The position numbers and the translations under genes were made by a program. The notes under the pieces are model-generated. The model ran no database searches, was not told the origin of the DNA, and saw only the letters and a list, made by a program, of their open reading frames with translations. From Streptomyces sp. NBC_00654 (GTDB taxonomy: Bacteria; Actinomycetota; Actinomycetes; Streptomycetales; Streptomycetaceae), in assembly GCF_026341775.1 (NCBI RefSeq), contig NZ_JAPEOB010000002.1, positions 1,426,001-1,490,000 on the forward strand: a stretch of 64,000 nt of DNA, in the 5' to 3' direction. Positions 33,357 to 44,141 of this stretch are shown piece after piece (positions within the stretch are counted from its first letter, which is position 1; each line of letters starts with the position of its first letter).

Positions 33357-33860
33357 TCAGGCGCTGGCCGCGTAGGCCCGCGCGTCGGCGTCCTTCTCCA
33401 ACAGGATCATCCGCACCCCGTCCGCCCCGGTGGCGGCCCCCACCCGCGCGTAGCCCGCCCTGCGGTAGAGCCGCAGGTTGTTCTCGCTGCGGTGCCCGGT
33501 GCGCAGCCGGAAGCGGGTGGCCGACCGGCCCTCGGCCAGGCCCGCCTCCGCGGCCCGCAGCAGACGGGCGCCGAGGCCGTGCCCCTGGAGCCGGGGATGG
33601 ACGCAGAGCCTGGAGATCTGGCCCGTACCGTCCTGGTCGGTGAATCCGCGTACCGAACCGACCACTTCCTCACCCAGCCTGGCCACGAACACCACGTCCT
33701 CGGCGACTTCACCGCGCACCGATTCGAGGGTCTGGACGAGAGGGTCTATCCGGTAGTTGTCGTAGAGCTCCGCCTCGCTCTGAAAGCAGAGGTACTGAAG
33801 CTTGAAGATCTGCTCGACGTCCTGTGTGGTCGCCGCCGAGATGGTCACGCTCATGCCCAT
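33357..33860 (-). CDS. GNAT acetyltransferase
   Basis: A 167-residue single-domain GNAT protein. The acetyl-CoA loop is in LCVHPRLQGHGLGARLLRAA, and RSENNLRLYRRAGYARVG is the family C-terminal strand-helix. ATG 33860 was chosen because GGGAGG lies nine bases upstream; ATG 33854 is two codons on. It converges with the upstream small membrane-protein pair. Substrate unknown. Confidence 0.85.
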   Translation of the reverse strand: MGMSVTISAATTQDVEQIFKLQYLCFQSEAELYDNYRIDPLVQTLESVRGEVAEDVVFVARLGEEVVGSVRGFTDQDGTGQISRLCVHPRLQGHGLGARLLRAAEAGLAEGRSATRFRLRTGHRSENNLRLYRRAGYARVGAATGADGVRMILLEKDADARAYAASA

Positions 33861-33906
33861 GTGTGCATGCCTCCCGCTCACCTGTCCGCCGGTTGTCTAC
33901 CCGCTC

Positions 33907-34509
33907 CTATCCCCGCAGTTCAGGAGCGACAACCTCCGCCGCGAGCATTCTGCGCAGACATCCAAGGCAACGGGAACGCATGGGACCCAAACTGCCCTGT
34001 GACATACCCAACTCCCCTGCGATTTCCCGGTAGGTCGGATCCCCCGGGGCGAGCATCGCCTCCAGCATCCGGGAACACCGCCGGGGCAGCCGGGCCACCG
34101 CCGCGCGCAGCGCCCGTCGTTCGGCGGCACGCAGCGCGGTGCGCTCGGGGCAGCCGGACGGGCCGGCGACGGGCTCCCTTCCGGCGTACGGGTGTTCGTG
34201 CCGGGCCCTGCGGCGGGCCCGGCGGGCTTCCGCCCGTACGGAGTCGCGCACCCAGCGGGCGGAGTCGTCCGGCGGCCCCACCGCGGCCAGCCGCTCCATC
34301 AGCCGCAGCCATACGGCCTGTTCGAGATCGGCGGGGTCGACCGCGGCGGCGGGTGCCTCGGCCGTCGCCTCAGCACGCACCAGGGGGTGCAGGGCGCGGA
34401 CGACACGGGCGGCGGACGCGGCGGACGGACCGGACGCGGCGGATGCGGCGGATGCGGCGGATGCGGCGGATGCGGCGGATGCGGCCGGAGCATGATCATG
34501 AAGTGTCAT
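33907..34509 (-). CDS. Sigma-70-like (region 4) regulatory protein with Ala-Ala-Ser repeat
   Basis: A 200-residue protein whose C-terminal half resembles ECF sigma regions 2 and 4: DLEQAVWLRLMERLAAVGPP, then AERRALRAAVARLPRRCSRM and a helix-turn-helix TYREIAGELGMSQGSLGPMR. The N-terminus carries AAS repeated about six times, encoded by a 9-bp DNA repeat. Region 2 appears reduced, so it may be a divergent ECF sigma factor or a DNA-binding protein derived from one. ATG 34509. No anti-sigma gene is adjacent. Confidence 0.75.
   Translation of the reverse strand: MTLHDHAPAASAASAASAASAASAASGPSAASAARVVRALHPLVRAEATAEAPAAAVDPADLEQAVWLRLMERLAAVGPPDDSARWVRDSVRAEARRARRRARHEHPYAGREPVAGPSGCPERTALRAAERRALRAAVARLPRRCSRMLEAMLAPGDPTYREIAGELGMSQGSLGPMRSRCLGCLRRMLAAEVVAPELRG
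34440..34490. repeat. 9-bp tandem repeat in sigma-like gene
   Basis: The unit GGATGCGGC occurs about five times perfectly, with degenerate copies (GGACGCGGC) on the left. It encodes Ala-Ala-Ser on the minus strand. The period is three codons, so length changes would not break the frame. Confidence 0.85.
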
Positions 34510-34632
34510 GCCCCAGCGGACGTGCCCGGCCCGCACCCGGTTGCCGTGCGCGGGGAGCGCCACCCGACCGGGGCATGTCCGGCCGGGTGGCTGACGGCGG
34601 ACGGTGCTCAGCACGGCGCCGGAGCAGGTACG

Positions 34633-35787
34633 TCAGTTCCCGGCGAAGTCCGCCGCCGCGAGCAGCGCGGTGTCCGGGTTGTCGGAGAAGATCCCGTCGA
34701 TGCCGGTCGCGAAGTACGCCCGGAACGCGCCGAAGGCGTCGCCGTACGCGCTGGGGTCGGTGCCCCGGCGGAAGTCGGCGGGCAGGAAGCTGTTCTCGTT
34801 GCGCATCGTGTACGGGTGGAGGACCAGGCCCTGTGCGTGCGCGTCCTTCACCAGAGCGGTCGGCGAGGTCAGCCGGCCGGAGGCGTCCTTCGGGATGATC
34901 AGGTCCAGCGTGGGGCCGATGCCCTGGGCGAACGACGCCATCCACTTCAGACCGGCCGGCGTGACGAGGTCCGCGACCGTACGCGGGTCCCCGGCCTCCA
35001 CGAAGTCCCAGGGGCGCTCCTTGGGGCCGGACAGCAGGACGACACGCGGGGTGGCGACCAGCCGGGACAGCCGCTGGACGGAGCCGGGCTCGAAGGACTG
35101 GAGTATGAGCGGAGAGTTCGCGCGGTGGCGGTTGTGGCGGCGCAGCAGCCGGGCCAGCGGCTCCTCCAGGCCGAGGCCCAGTCCGCGGAAGTACGTGGGG
35201 TGCTTGGTCTCGACGTACAGCCAGACGGGCCGGCCGCGCCGGCGGCCCTCCTTGTCGGCCCAGCGCAGGACCTCCTCGAAGGTGGGGATCTCCCAGCGGC
35301 CGTCGTAGAGGGTGTTCTCCTGACGGGTGCCCGGGATGCGCTCCTTCGCCCGCAGCGTCTTCAGCTCGGCGAGGGTGAAGTCCTCGGTGAACCAGCCGGT
35401 GAGGGAGACCCCGTCGACCTTCTTGGTGGTCCGACGGCTCGCGAACGCGGGGTGGTCGGCGACATCCGTGGTGGCGGTGATGTCGTTCTCGTGGCGGCAC
35501 ACGAGATGGCCGTCCTTCGTCGGCACGAGGTCCTGCTCGACGATGTGCGCGCCCATGTCGAGCGCCAGCTGGTAGGAGCCGAGAGTGTGCTCGGGGCGGT
35601 AGCCGCTGGCGCCCCGGTGGCCTATGACGGTCGGCACGGGCAGGTCCCGGAAGGAGCCGTGGCCGTGGCCGCCGCGGCCCCGCTCGGCGGCCTGCGCCGT
35701 ACCGGACAGCCCGAGGGCCGCGGTACCGAGGACGGCCGCCCCCAGAAGGGTCCGCCGGCCGGGACTCGTCCGCTCACGCTCTGTCAT
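34633..35787 (-). CDS. glpQ1: Secreted glycerophosphodiester phosphodiesterase
   Basis: A 384-residue enzyme that hydrolyses glycerophosphodiesters to glycerol-3-phosphate and an alcohol. The signal peptide contains SPGRRTLLGAAVLGTAALGL and ends near AQA, with a twin-arginine pair, so Tat export is likely. The catalytic core shows VIGHRGASGYRPEHTLGSYQ, VEQDLVPTKDGHLVCRHEN and YVETKHP, with the two histidines and acidic metal ligands of the family. In S. coelicolor the homologous gene is reported to be controlled by PhoP and carbon source. It diverges from the acyltransferase gene. Confidence 0.92.
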   Translation of the reverse strand: MTERERTSPGRRTLLGAAVLGTAALGLSGTAQAAERGRGGHGHGSFRDLPVPTVIGHRGASGYRPEHTLGSYQLALDMGAHIVEQDLVPTKDGHLVCRHENDITATTDVADHPAFASRRTTKKVDGVSLTGWFTEDFTLAELKTLRAKERIPGTRQENTLYDGRWEIPTFEEVLRWADKEGRRRGRPVWLYVETKHPTYFRGLGLGLEEPLARLLRRHNRHRANSPLILQSFEPGSVQRLSRLVATPRVVLLSGPKERPWDFVEAGDPRTVADLVTPAGLKWMASFAQGIGPTLDLIIPKDASGRLTSPTALVKDAHAQGLVLHPYTMRNENSFLPADFRRGTDPSAYGDAFGAFRAYFATGIDGIFSDNPDTALLAAADFAGN

Positions 35788-35866
35788 GAATGCTCCTCGC
35801 ATGTAATGTCTGGTACCTGTCGAGCGAGGGCCGATCGTAGGCAGCCGGGCCGTCCGCACGGCAGCC

Positions 35867-35920
35867 CCGCGGCGAACATGGCGCAAACACACGTCAACAC
35901 CGCGTATCCGCTTCGTGAAC
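35867..35920 (-). promoter_or_regulatory. PHO-box-like direct repeats upstream of glpQ1
   Basis: On the minus strand GTTCACGAAGC (35910-35920), GTTGACGTGTG (35888-35898) and GTTCGCCGCG (35868-35877) recur at about 21-22 bp, that is, twice the 11-bp PhoP half-site period. They lie about 80-130 bp upstream of the glpQ1 start. The match to the Streptomyces PHO box (GTTCACC-like units) is partial. Confidence 0.4.
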
Positions 35921-36032
35921 CCGATGTGCGATCAGGCGGTACCCGCGAGTATCGTCCTCACCTGCACAGACCCGCATCCGCACAGACCCTCACCGCACCT
36001 CGGCCGGCCCGGCCACGACACCGGAGGAACCG

Positions 36033-36704
36033 TTGTCCCGACTCACGGTCATCAAGGCAGTGCTCGGACCGATCCTGCGCCTGATGTTCCGCCCGCAGGT
36101 GGAAGGCGCGAAGAACATCCCCGGGACCGGGCCGGTGATCCTCGCGGGCAACCACCTCACGTTCATCGACTCGATGATCATGCCGATCTGCTGCGACCGG
36201 CCGGTGTTCTACATCGGCAAGGACGAGTACGTCACGGGCAAGGGGTTCAAGGGCCGCCTGATGGCCTGGTTCTTCACCGGCTGCGGCATGATCCCGGTGG
36301 ACCGGGACGGCGGACGCGGCGGCGTGGCGGCGCTGATGACCGGGCGCCGGGTGCTGGACGAGGGCCATGCCTTCGCGATCTACCCGGAGGGCACCCGCTC
36401 CCCCGACGGCCGCCTCTACCGGGGCCGTACGGGAATCGCCCGGCTGACGCTGATGACGGGCGCGCCGGTGGTGCCGTTCGCGATGATCGGCACGGACAAG
36501 CTCCAGCCCGGCGGCGCCGGACTGCCCCGTCCGGGCAAGGTCACGGTGCGCTTCGGTGAGCCGATGGAGTTCTCGCGCTACGAGGGCATGGACCGCGACC
36601 GCTATGTGCTCCGGGCGGTGACGGACTCGGTGATGGCCGAGGTGATGCGGCTGTCCGGCCAGGAGTACGTCGACATGTACGCCACGAAGGCCAAGGCCGC
36701 CTGA
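36033..36704 (+). CDS. 1-acyl-glycerol-3-phosphate acyltransferase (PlsC family)
   Basis: A 223-residue membrane-associated acyltransferase. The NHLTFID block gives the catalytic H-x4-D, followed by FAIYPEGTRSPDGRLYRGRTG and VPFAMIGTDKL, the other PlsC blocks. It should acylate lysophosphatidic acid to phosphatidic acid. The start is TTG 36033, with GGAGG six bases upstream. Facing it is a glycerophosphodiesterase gene, so both neighbours act on glycerophospholipids. Confidence 0.9.
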   Translation: MSRLTVIKAVLGPILRLMFRPQVEGAKNIPGTGPVILAGNHLTFIDSMIMPICCDRPVFYIGKDEYVTGKGFKGRLMAWFFTGCGMIPVDRDGGRGGVAALMTGRRVLDEGHAFAIYPEGTRSPDGRLYRGRTGIARLTLMTGAPVVPFAMIGTDKLQPGGAGLPRPGKVTVRFGEPMEFSRYEGMDRDRYVLRAVTDSVMAEVMRLSGQEYVDMYATKAKAA

Positions 36705-36712
36705 ACCGTATG

Positions 36713-36752
36713 CGAAAGGGCCCGCGACCCCGAGAGGTCGCGGGCCCTTTCG
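36713..36752. terminator. Bidirectional terminator
   Basis: A perfect 17-bp stem (36713-36729 with 36736-36752) closes a six-base loop between the convergent PlsC and MFS genes. Confidence 0.85.
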
Positions 36753-36770
36753 CGTAGCGGCCACGGGCGG

Positions 36771-38315
36771 TTACGGGTGCTCGATGCCCTCCTCCAGCTT
36801 CTGGCCCCGCAGCAGGAACCAGGCGGCGACCGCGGTGGCCAGGAGCACCGAGGCACCGACCCCCGCGGCGAGCTGCAGCCCCTCGACGAACGACTCCTGG
36901 GCCACCGAGATCAGGGGATCCGCCTGCCCGGCGGGCAGGCCGCCGGCCGCTTCGACGGCACCGCCCAGGGATTCATGGGCGGCCGCCGCCGTGTCGGAGG
37001 GGATGCCCTGCGGGGTCACGAAGTCCTGGTAGACCCCGGTGACGATGGAGCCGAGCAGCGCGATACCGAGGGCGGCGCCGAGTTCGTACGCCGTTTCGGA
37101 GACGGCGGACGCGGAGCCGGCCTGCTCCTTCGGCACGCTGGAGAGGATGACGTCGGCGGTGACGGTGAAGGCGAACCCGGCACCGACGCCGACGACCAGC
37201 AGCATGCCGCCGAGCATCGGGTATCCGGTGTCCTTGCTGAGCAGGGTCACGGACGCCAGGGCCAGGCCGACCGCCGCGAGTCCGCCGGAGACCACGGAGC
37301 GGACCGAGAATCGGCGGGCCGCGAATCCGGCCAGCAGACCCGCGGTCACCGCGCCGATGGCCGCGGGCAGTTCGGCGAGCCCGGCTTCCAGCGGGCCTCG
37401 GCCCTGGACCAGTTGCAGGAACTGGGAGAGGAAGAAGACCAGCCCGGACAGGCCGAGGATGGTCAGCAGATCGGCGAGGACCGCGCCGGAGAAGCCCCGG
37501 TGGTGGAAGAGCCGCATGTCCAGCAGGGGCGCGGGCAGCTTCAGCTGCCGGCGGATGAACCAGGCGAGCGCGGCGACGCCGATGACGGCCGCCGCTCCGA
37601 CCTCCCAGCTCGCCCCGTGCGCGGCCACCTCCTTGATGGCGTACACGACTCCGATCATGCCGATCAGGGAGAGCGCGACGCTCATCAGGTCCCAGGGGCC
37701 CGGTGCCGGGTTCTTCGACTCGGGGATCAGCTTGATGCCGACGACCACGAGCACCGCCATGACGGGCAGGTTGATGAGGAAGACCGAGCCCCACCAAAAG
37801 TGTTCGAGGAGGAATCCGCCGACGACGGGGCCGACCGCCGCACCCGCGGAGGCCATGGCACCCCAGATACCGATGGCGAGGCTGCGTTCGCGCGGGTCGT
37901 GGAAGAGGTTGCGGATCAGGGCCAGGGTGGACGGCATCAGGGTGGCGCCCGCGACACCGAGCAGCGCTCGGGCCAGGATCATCATCTCCGGGGTGTGCGC
38001 GTACGCGTTGAGCACGGAGACCGCGCCGAACGCGACGGCGCCGATCAGCAGCAGCTTCTTGCGGCCGATGCGGTCACCGAGGCTGCCCATGGAGACGAGG
38101 AGTCCGGCGATGACGAAGGAGTAGACGTCGCCGATCCAGAGCAGCTGGGTGCCGGTCGGTTCGAGGTCCTCGCTGAGGAACGGGGTCGCGAGGCCGAGCA
38201 CGGTGGCGTCGACGGCCACCAGCAGCACCGCGAGCACGAGCACGGCCAGGGCGATCCACCGCCCGGGGCGGCGTACCACGTCCACGGTTTCCTGGTGCTG
38301 GTCGATGCTGGTCAT
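36771..38315 (-). CDS. MFS drug efflux transporter (DHA2, 14-TM type)
   Basis: A 514-residue major facilitator protein of the EmrB/QacA type with about 14 transmembrane helices. Motif A is GSLGDRIGRKKLLLIG; the motif C-like antiporter region is GAAVGPVVGGFLLEHFWWGS; DATVLGLATPFLSEDL is motif D1-like. It probably exports hydrophobic drugs or an endogenous metabolite by proton antiport. Its ATG overlaps the stop of the tetR gene (ATGA), so regulator and pump are one operon. Confidence 0.93.
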   Translation of the reverse strand: MTSIDQHQETVDVVRRPGRWIALAVLVLAVLLVAVDATVLGLATPFLSEDLEPTGTQLLWIGDVYSFVIAGLLVSMGSLGDRIGRKKLLLIGAVAFGAVSVLNAYAHTPEMMILARALLGVAGATLMPSTLALIRNLFHDPRERSLAIGIWGAMASAGAAVGPVVGGFLLEHFWWGSVFLINLPVMAVLVVVGIKLIPESKNPAPGPWDLMSVALSLIGMIGVVYAIKEVAAHGASWEVGAAAVIGVAALAWFIRRQLKLPAPLLDMRLFHHRGFSGAVLADLLTILGLSGLVFFLSQFLQLVQGRGPLEAGLAELPAAIGAVTAGLLAGFAARRFSVRSVVSGGLAAVGLALASVTLLSKDTGYPMLGGMLLVVGVGAGFAFTVTADVILSSVPKEQAGSASAVSETAYELGAALGIALLGSIVTGVYQDFVTPQGIPSDTAAAAHESLGGAVEAAGGLPAGQADPLISVAQESFVEGLQLAAGVGASVLLATAVAAWFLLRGQKLEEGIEHP

Positions 38316-38863
38316 TGCTTCACGCTCCGCCGTGCTCCGCCGAGCAGCAGCTCGACGATCATGTACTGGAAGTCTTGTGCGGCCACCCGTCCCGTCTGGA
38401 CGGACCAGGCGCCGGTGCCGATGAGCCCGTAGAGGGCCTCGGTCAGCCAGGCCGGGGTGAGGTCGATACGGAACTCGCCGCGCTCCTGACCGCGCCGGAA
38501 GAAGGCGGAGACCCTGGCATCGAGCCGGTTCCAGCCCTCGTGGACCTCGTCGCCCTCGAAGAGCTGGTTCTCGTTGACGAGAAAGGACAGCAGTCCGGCT
38601 CCGGGCTCGACGGCCGCGACAAGGCGGCGCAGCCCCTCCTCCGAGGTGCCCTCGTCGAGGGCGGCGGCATCCAGGGCCGCTTCGAATTCCCGGATCCCGA
38701 GGTCCTCCAACGCCTTCACCAGCGCGTCCCGCCCCGCGAAGTGGCGGTGGAGGGTGGCGCGGCCGATGCCGGCCGCCTTGGCGACCTCGTCCATGGTGGC
38801 GGTGGATTTGTGGGTCAGCAGGGTGGCGGCACTGCGCAGCACCTGCTCACGGTCGAGAGTCAT
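38312..38863 (-). CDS. TetR-family repressor of the adjacent efflux gene
   Basis: A 183-residue regulator. The N-terminal helix-turn-helix reads TMDEVAKAAGIGRATLHRHF, preceded by LDREQVLRSAATLLTHKS. The C-terminal ligand domain begins near residue 50. It is translationally coupled to the MFS gene. A perfect dyad lies 20-36 bp upstream of its start, consistent with autorepression. No ribosome site precedes ATG 38863, and a TAGGGT hexamer lies about eight bases before it, suggesting a leaderless mRNA. The inducing ligand is unknown. Confidence 0.93.
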   Translation of the reverse strand: MTLDREQVLRSAATLLTHKSTATMDEVAKAAGIGRATLHRHFAGRDALVKALEDLGIREFEAALDAAALDEGTSEEGLRRLVAAVEPGAGLLSFLVNENQLFEGDEVHEGWNRLDARVSAFFRRGQERGEFRIDLTPAWLTEALYGLIGTGAWSVQTGRVAAQDFQYMIVELLLGGARRSVKQ

Positions 38864-38883
38864 GAGACAACCCTAACCCATAC

Positions 38884-38899
38884 GAGACATTATTGTCTC
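38884..38899 (-). promoter_or_regulatory. Operator of tetR-MFS operon
   Basis: GAGACA (38884-38889) and TGTCTC (38894-38899) form a perfect dyad with spacer TTAT. A further GAGACA half-site lies at 38865-38870, at the start codon. On the minus strand the dyad overlaps the likely -35 region, with TAGGGT about 17 bp downstream. Confidence 0.7.
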
Positions 38900-38943
38900 A
38901 CCGGCTGATGCCGAGGCCCGCGGGGAGTGGGCAGCATAAGGAC

Positions 38944-39468
38944 ATGAAGCCGCTGCTGCTGATCGACATCGACGGCCCGCTCAACCCCTACCTGGCGCTG
39001 TCCCGCCGCGGAGCCCCGGAGGGATACCGCCAGCACCTCATGCGCCCGACGGGGTGGACCGAGGGTCCCGCCCTGCCGGTCCTGCTCAAGCCGGAGCACG
39101 GCGGCGAACTGCTGGGCCTGGCGGCCGCCTACGAACTGGTCTGGGCCACGACCTGGAAGAACGAGGCCAACCACTGGGTCGGCCCGCGTCTGGGACTGCC
39201 CGAGCTGCCCTGCATCGACTGGCCCGAGATGCACGGCGCCGGGCCGGACGGGACGTACTGGAAGACGCGGTACGTCGTCGAGTACGCGGCCGGGCGCCCG
39301 TTCGCCTGGGTCGACGACGAGATCACCGACCGGGACCGGGTGTGGGTGGGGGCCCACCACCCGGTCCGGGCACTGCTGCGGTACGTCGATCCGCGGGTCG
39401 GCCTGGTGCGCGACGACTTCGACGCGCTCGCCGGCTGGGCCGCCGCGGGCGCACGGTCCGACGGGTGA
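38944..39468 (+). CDS. HAD-like domain protein
   Basis: A 174-residue protein opening MKPLLLIDIDGPLNPYLAL, where DIDGPLNP resembles the HAD motif I D-x-D-G. Later segments include LVWATTWKNEANHWVGPRLG (motif II-like Thr) and FAWVDDEITDRDRVW (motif IV acidic pair). I recall similar sequences described as HAD domains related to RNA-repair proteins. It is therefore probably a phosphatase-like or nucleotide-processing protein. ATG 38944, AAGG just upstream. It is divergent from the tetR operon and may share the operator region. Confidence 0.75.
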   Translation: MKPLLLIDIDGPLNPYLALSRRGAPEGYRQHLMRPTGWTEGPALPVLLKPEHGGELLGLAAAYELVWATTWKNEANHWVGPRLGLPELPCIDWPEMHGAGPDGTYWKTRYVVEYAAGRPFAWVDDEITDRDRVWVGAHHPVRALLRYVDPRVGLVRDDFDALAGWAAAGARSDG

Positions 39469-39484
39469 GCGGCCGGCGGACCGG

Positions 39485-40456
39485 TCAGCTCCAGGGCAGT
39501 GCCGAGCGGTGGCGCCAGTACGCCTCGGGCTCCTCCACCAGGGCGTCGAGCCGGTCACGCCGCTCCTCGTCGAGGTCGACCACCGCGGCGTGCAGATTCC
39601 CGGCGAGCTGGTCCACGGTGGCCGCGCCGGAGAGGACGACGCCGGCCCAGGGCTGGTGCAGGATCAGCGCGAGGGCGACCGCGTCGCTGCCCAGGCCCTC
39701 CTCGTCGGCGATCTCCCGGATCACGGCGGGGGCGTCGGTCCCGGCGAGGCGGCCGTTGGCCATGCCCTCCTTGACGATCACGGTGAGCCCGGCGTCATGG
39801 GCCTCGGCGAGCGCCCCCGCGGCCGAGGTCTCCAGCGCGTTGAAGGTGGCCTGGACGGTACGGAAGAGGGGTTCGCCGTCGACCGTGACGGCGAGGGCGG
39901 CCCGGATCGCGTCGGCCTGGCCGGGGCCGCTGGTGGAGAGGCCGACGGTGACGCCCTCGGCGGCGAGCGCGGCGAGCCGTGCGTGCAGCTCCTTGTCGCC
40001 CAGCGCCGGGCTGTCGGCGGTCACCGAGTGGATCTGGTAGAGGTCGAGCCGGTCCCCGAGGAGTTCACGGGTCTCGGCGCGCTGGCGTTCGTACATGGCC
40101 AGGCCGTGGTCCTTGACCTCGTGCGCCTCGGCGTCGACGCTCCAGCCCGCGGTGTAGGTGTAGCCCCATTTGCTGCCGACGACGACGTCCGTGGCATCGG
40201 GGTGCGCGGTCAGCCAGCCCGCGAGGAACTCCTCGGACCGGCCGTAGGAGCGGGCCGCGTCGAAGTAGCGCACGCCCTGGGCGTAGGCGGCGTCCAGCAG
40301 CTCATGGGTACGGGCGCGCAGGGCGTCGACACCGCGGTCGGCGGGCAGGTCCCGGTCGCGGTGCAGATTGATGTAGCCGGGCCTGCCGACGGCGGCGAGG
40401 CCGAGCCCGATGTGAGCGGTCGGGGTCGTCGCGGCGGCCAGTGCGGCGAAGGGCAT
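39485..40456 (-). CDS. Aldo/keto reductase
   Basis: A 323-residue NAD(P)H-dependent oxidoreductase with the (beta/alpha)8 barrel of the AKR superfamily. VRYFDAARSYGRSEEFLAGW holds the catalytic Asp and Tyr, VVVGSKWGY the Lys, and LYQIHSV the His. FNALETSAAG and ALALILHQPWAGVVLSGA fit the C-terminal cofactor region. Substrate unknown. ATG 40456 with GAGGAG upstream. It ends close to the HAD-like gene in convergent orientation. Confidence 0.9.
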   Translation of the reverse strand: MPFAALAAATTPTAHIGLGLAAVGRPGYINLHRDRDLPADRGVDALRARTHELLDAAYAQGVRYFDAARSYGRSEEFLAGWLTAHPDATDVVVGSKWGYTYTAGWSVDAEAHEVKDHGLAMYERQRAETRELLGDRLDLYQIHSVTADSPALGDKELHARLAALAAEGVTVGLSTSGPGQADAIRAALAVTVDGEPLFRTVQATFNALETSAAGALAEAHDAGLTVIVKEGMANGRLAGTDAPAVIREIADEEGLGSDAVALALILHQPWAGVVLSGAATVDQLAGNLHAAVVDLDEERRDRLDALVEEPEAYWRHRSALPWS

Positions 40457-40582
40457 CGCGGGCTCCTCGTGTCGGGTTCCGTCACTCCTTCCCGACCAAC
40501 GTAGCCCGCGATGCCGTTCGTACACCTCCTGTGGCCTGCCCGGGTGCCGCAGGGCGGCCGGACGGGGTGTACCGGACCGGTG

Positions 40583-43304
<2,722 letters not shown>

Positions 43305-43337
43305 GGGTTTCTCCTTACGGTGCAATCACTGATGGGT

Positions 43338-43369
43338 ATAACTATGCAGTCCTCCGTATGCTTTGTCAA
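43338..43369 (-). promoter_or_regulatory. argG promoter with ARG-box-like half-sites
   Basis: On the minus strand TTGACA (43364-43369) and CATAGT (43341-43346) are 17 bp apart, a good vegetative promoter. GCATA sequences on both sides (around 43342-43348 and 43357-43362) resemble ArgR half-sites and overlap both promoter elements. Confidence 0.6.
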
Positions 43370-43423
43370 AACCGCAGGTCAGGGGCTTGCGGCCAGGACG
43401 CGCGGCAGGAAAGGACCTCGCCG

Positions 43424-44077
43424 GTGAAACCGCTGCCACAGATAATCAGCGCCATGGGAAAAACACATGAACGCATCGAAGGACGGCTGAGAGCCTTCAT
43501 CGAGGCACAGCACATCTTCTTCACCGCGACCGCTCCCCTGGACTCCGACGGCACCGTCAACCTCTCCCCGAAGGGCGTCAGCGGTTCGTTCGCCGTCATC
43601 GACGAAACGACCGTGGCGTACCTGGACTTCGCCGGGAGCAACGCGGAGACCATCGCCCACCTCCGCGAGAACGGGCGCATCACGCTGATGTGGTGCGCCT
43701 TCCAGGGGCCTCCGAACATCGTGCGGGTGCACGGCCGCGGGGAGCCGGTCTTCCGGGACGACCCGCGGTTCAACGGGCTCCTCACGCATTTCCCCGGCGT
43801 CGACACCGCACCGCACGGGCTGCGCGCGGTCATCCTCGTGCGGGCCGAACTGATCCGCGACACCTGCGGATTCGCGGTGCCCCACCTCTCGTACGACGAG
43901 GACCGGACGCTGCACGCCGACCGCTTCCGGCGTGAGGACGACGAGAGCCTCAGCGCGTACTTCGAGAAGAAGCAGGACATCGCCACCAGCATCGACGGGC
44001 TGCCGGGCCTCCCGCTGCCGCTGCCGCCGATGACCCCGCGGCCGGAGGCACCGGAGCCGGCGCCGCCCGCGCGGTGA
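43424..44077 (+). CDS. Pyridoxamine-5'-phosphate-oxidase-fold (flavin-binding) protein
   Basis: A 217-residue protein with the split-barrel PPOX fold: HIFFTATAPLDSDGTVNLSP, VAYLDFAGSNAETIAHLREN, RITLMWCAFQGPPNIVRVHG. Close relatives bind FMN or F420 and reduce diverse substrates; it is unlikely to be PdxH itself. The tail is Pro-rich. I chose GTG 43424 because AAAGGA lies upstream; ATG 43454 (MGKTHERIEG) is an alternative without a ribosome site. It diverges from argG across 119 bp. Confidence 0.83.
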   Translation: MKPLPQIISAMGKTHERIEGRLRAFIEAQHIFFTATAPLDSDGTVNLSPKGVSGSFAVIDETTVAYLDFAGSNAETIAHLRENGRITLMWCAFQGPPNIVRVHGRGEPVFRDDPRFNGLLTHFPGVDTAPHGLRAVILVRAELIRDTCGFAVPHLSYDEDRTLHADRFRREDDESLSAYFEKKQDIATSIDGLPGLPLPLPPMTPRPEAPEPAPPAR

Positions 44078-44141
44078 GACGTTCGGCCGTACGGCGCAGG
44101 CCCGGTGGGGCGCAGGCACCGGGCACCGTACGGTCCGGACC

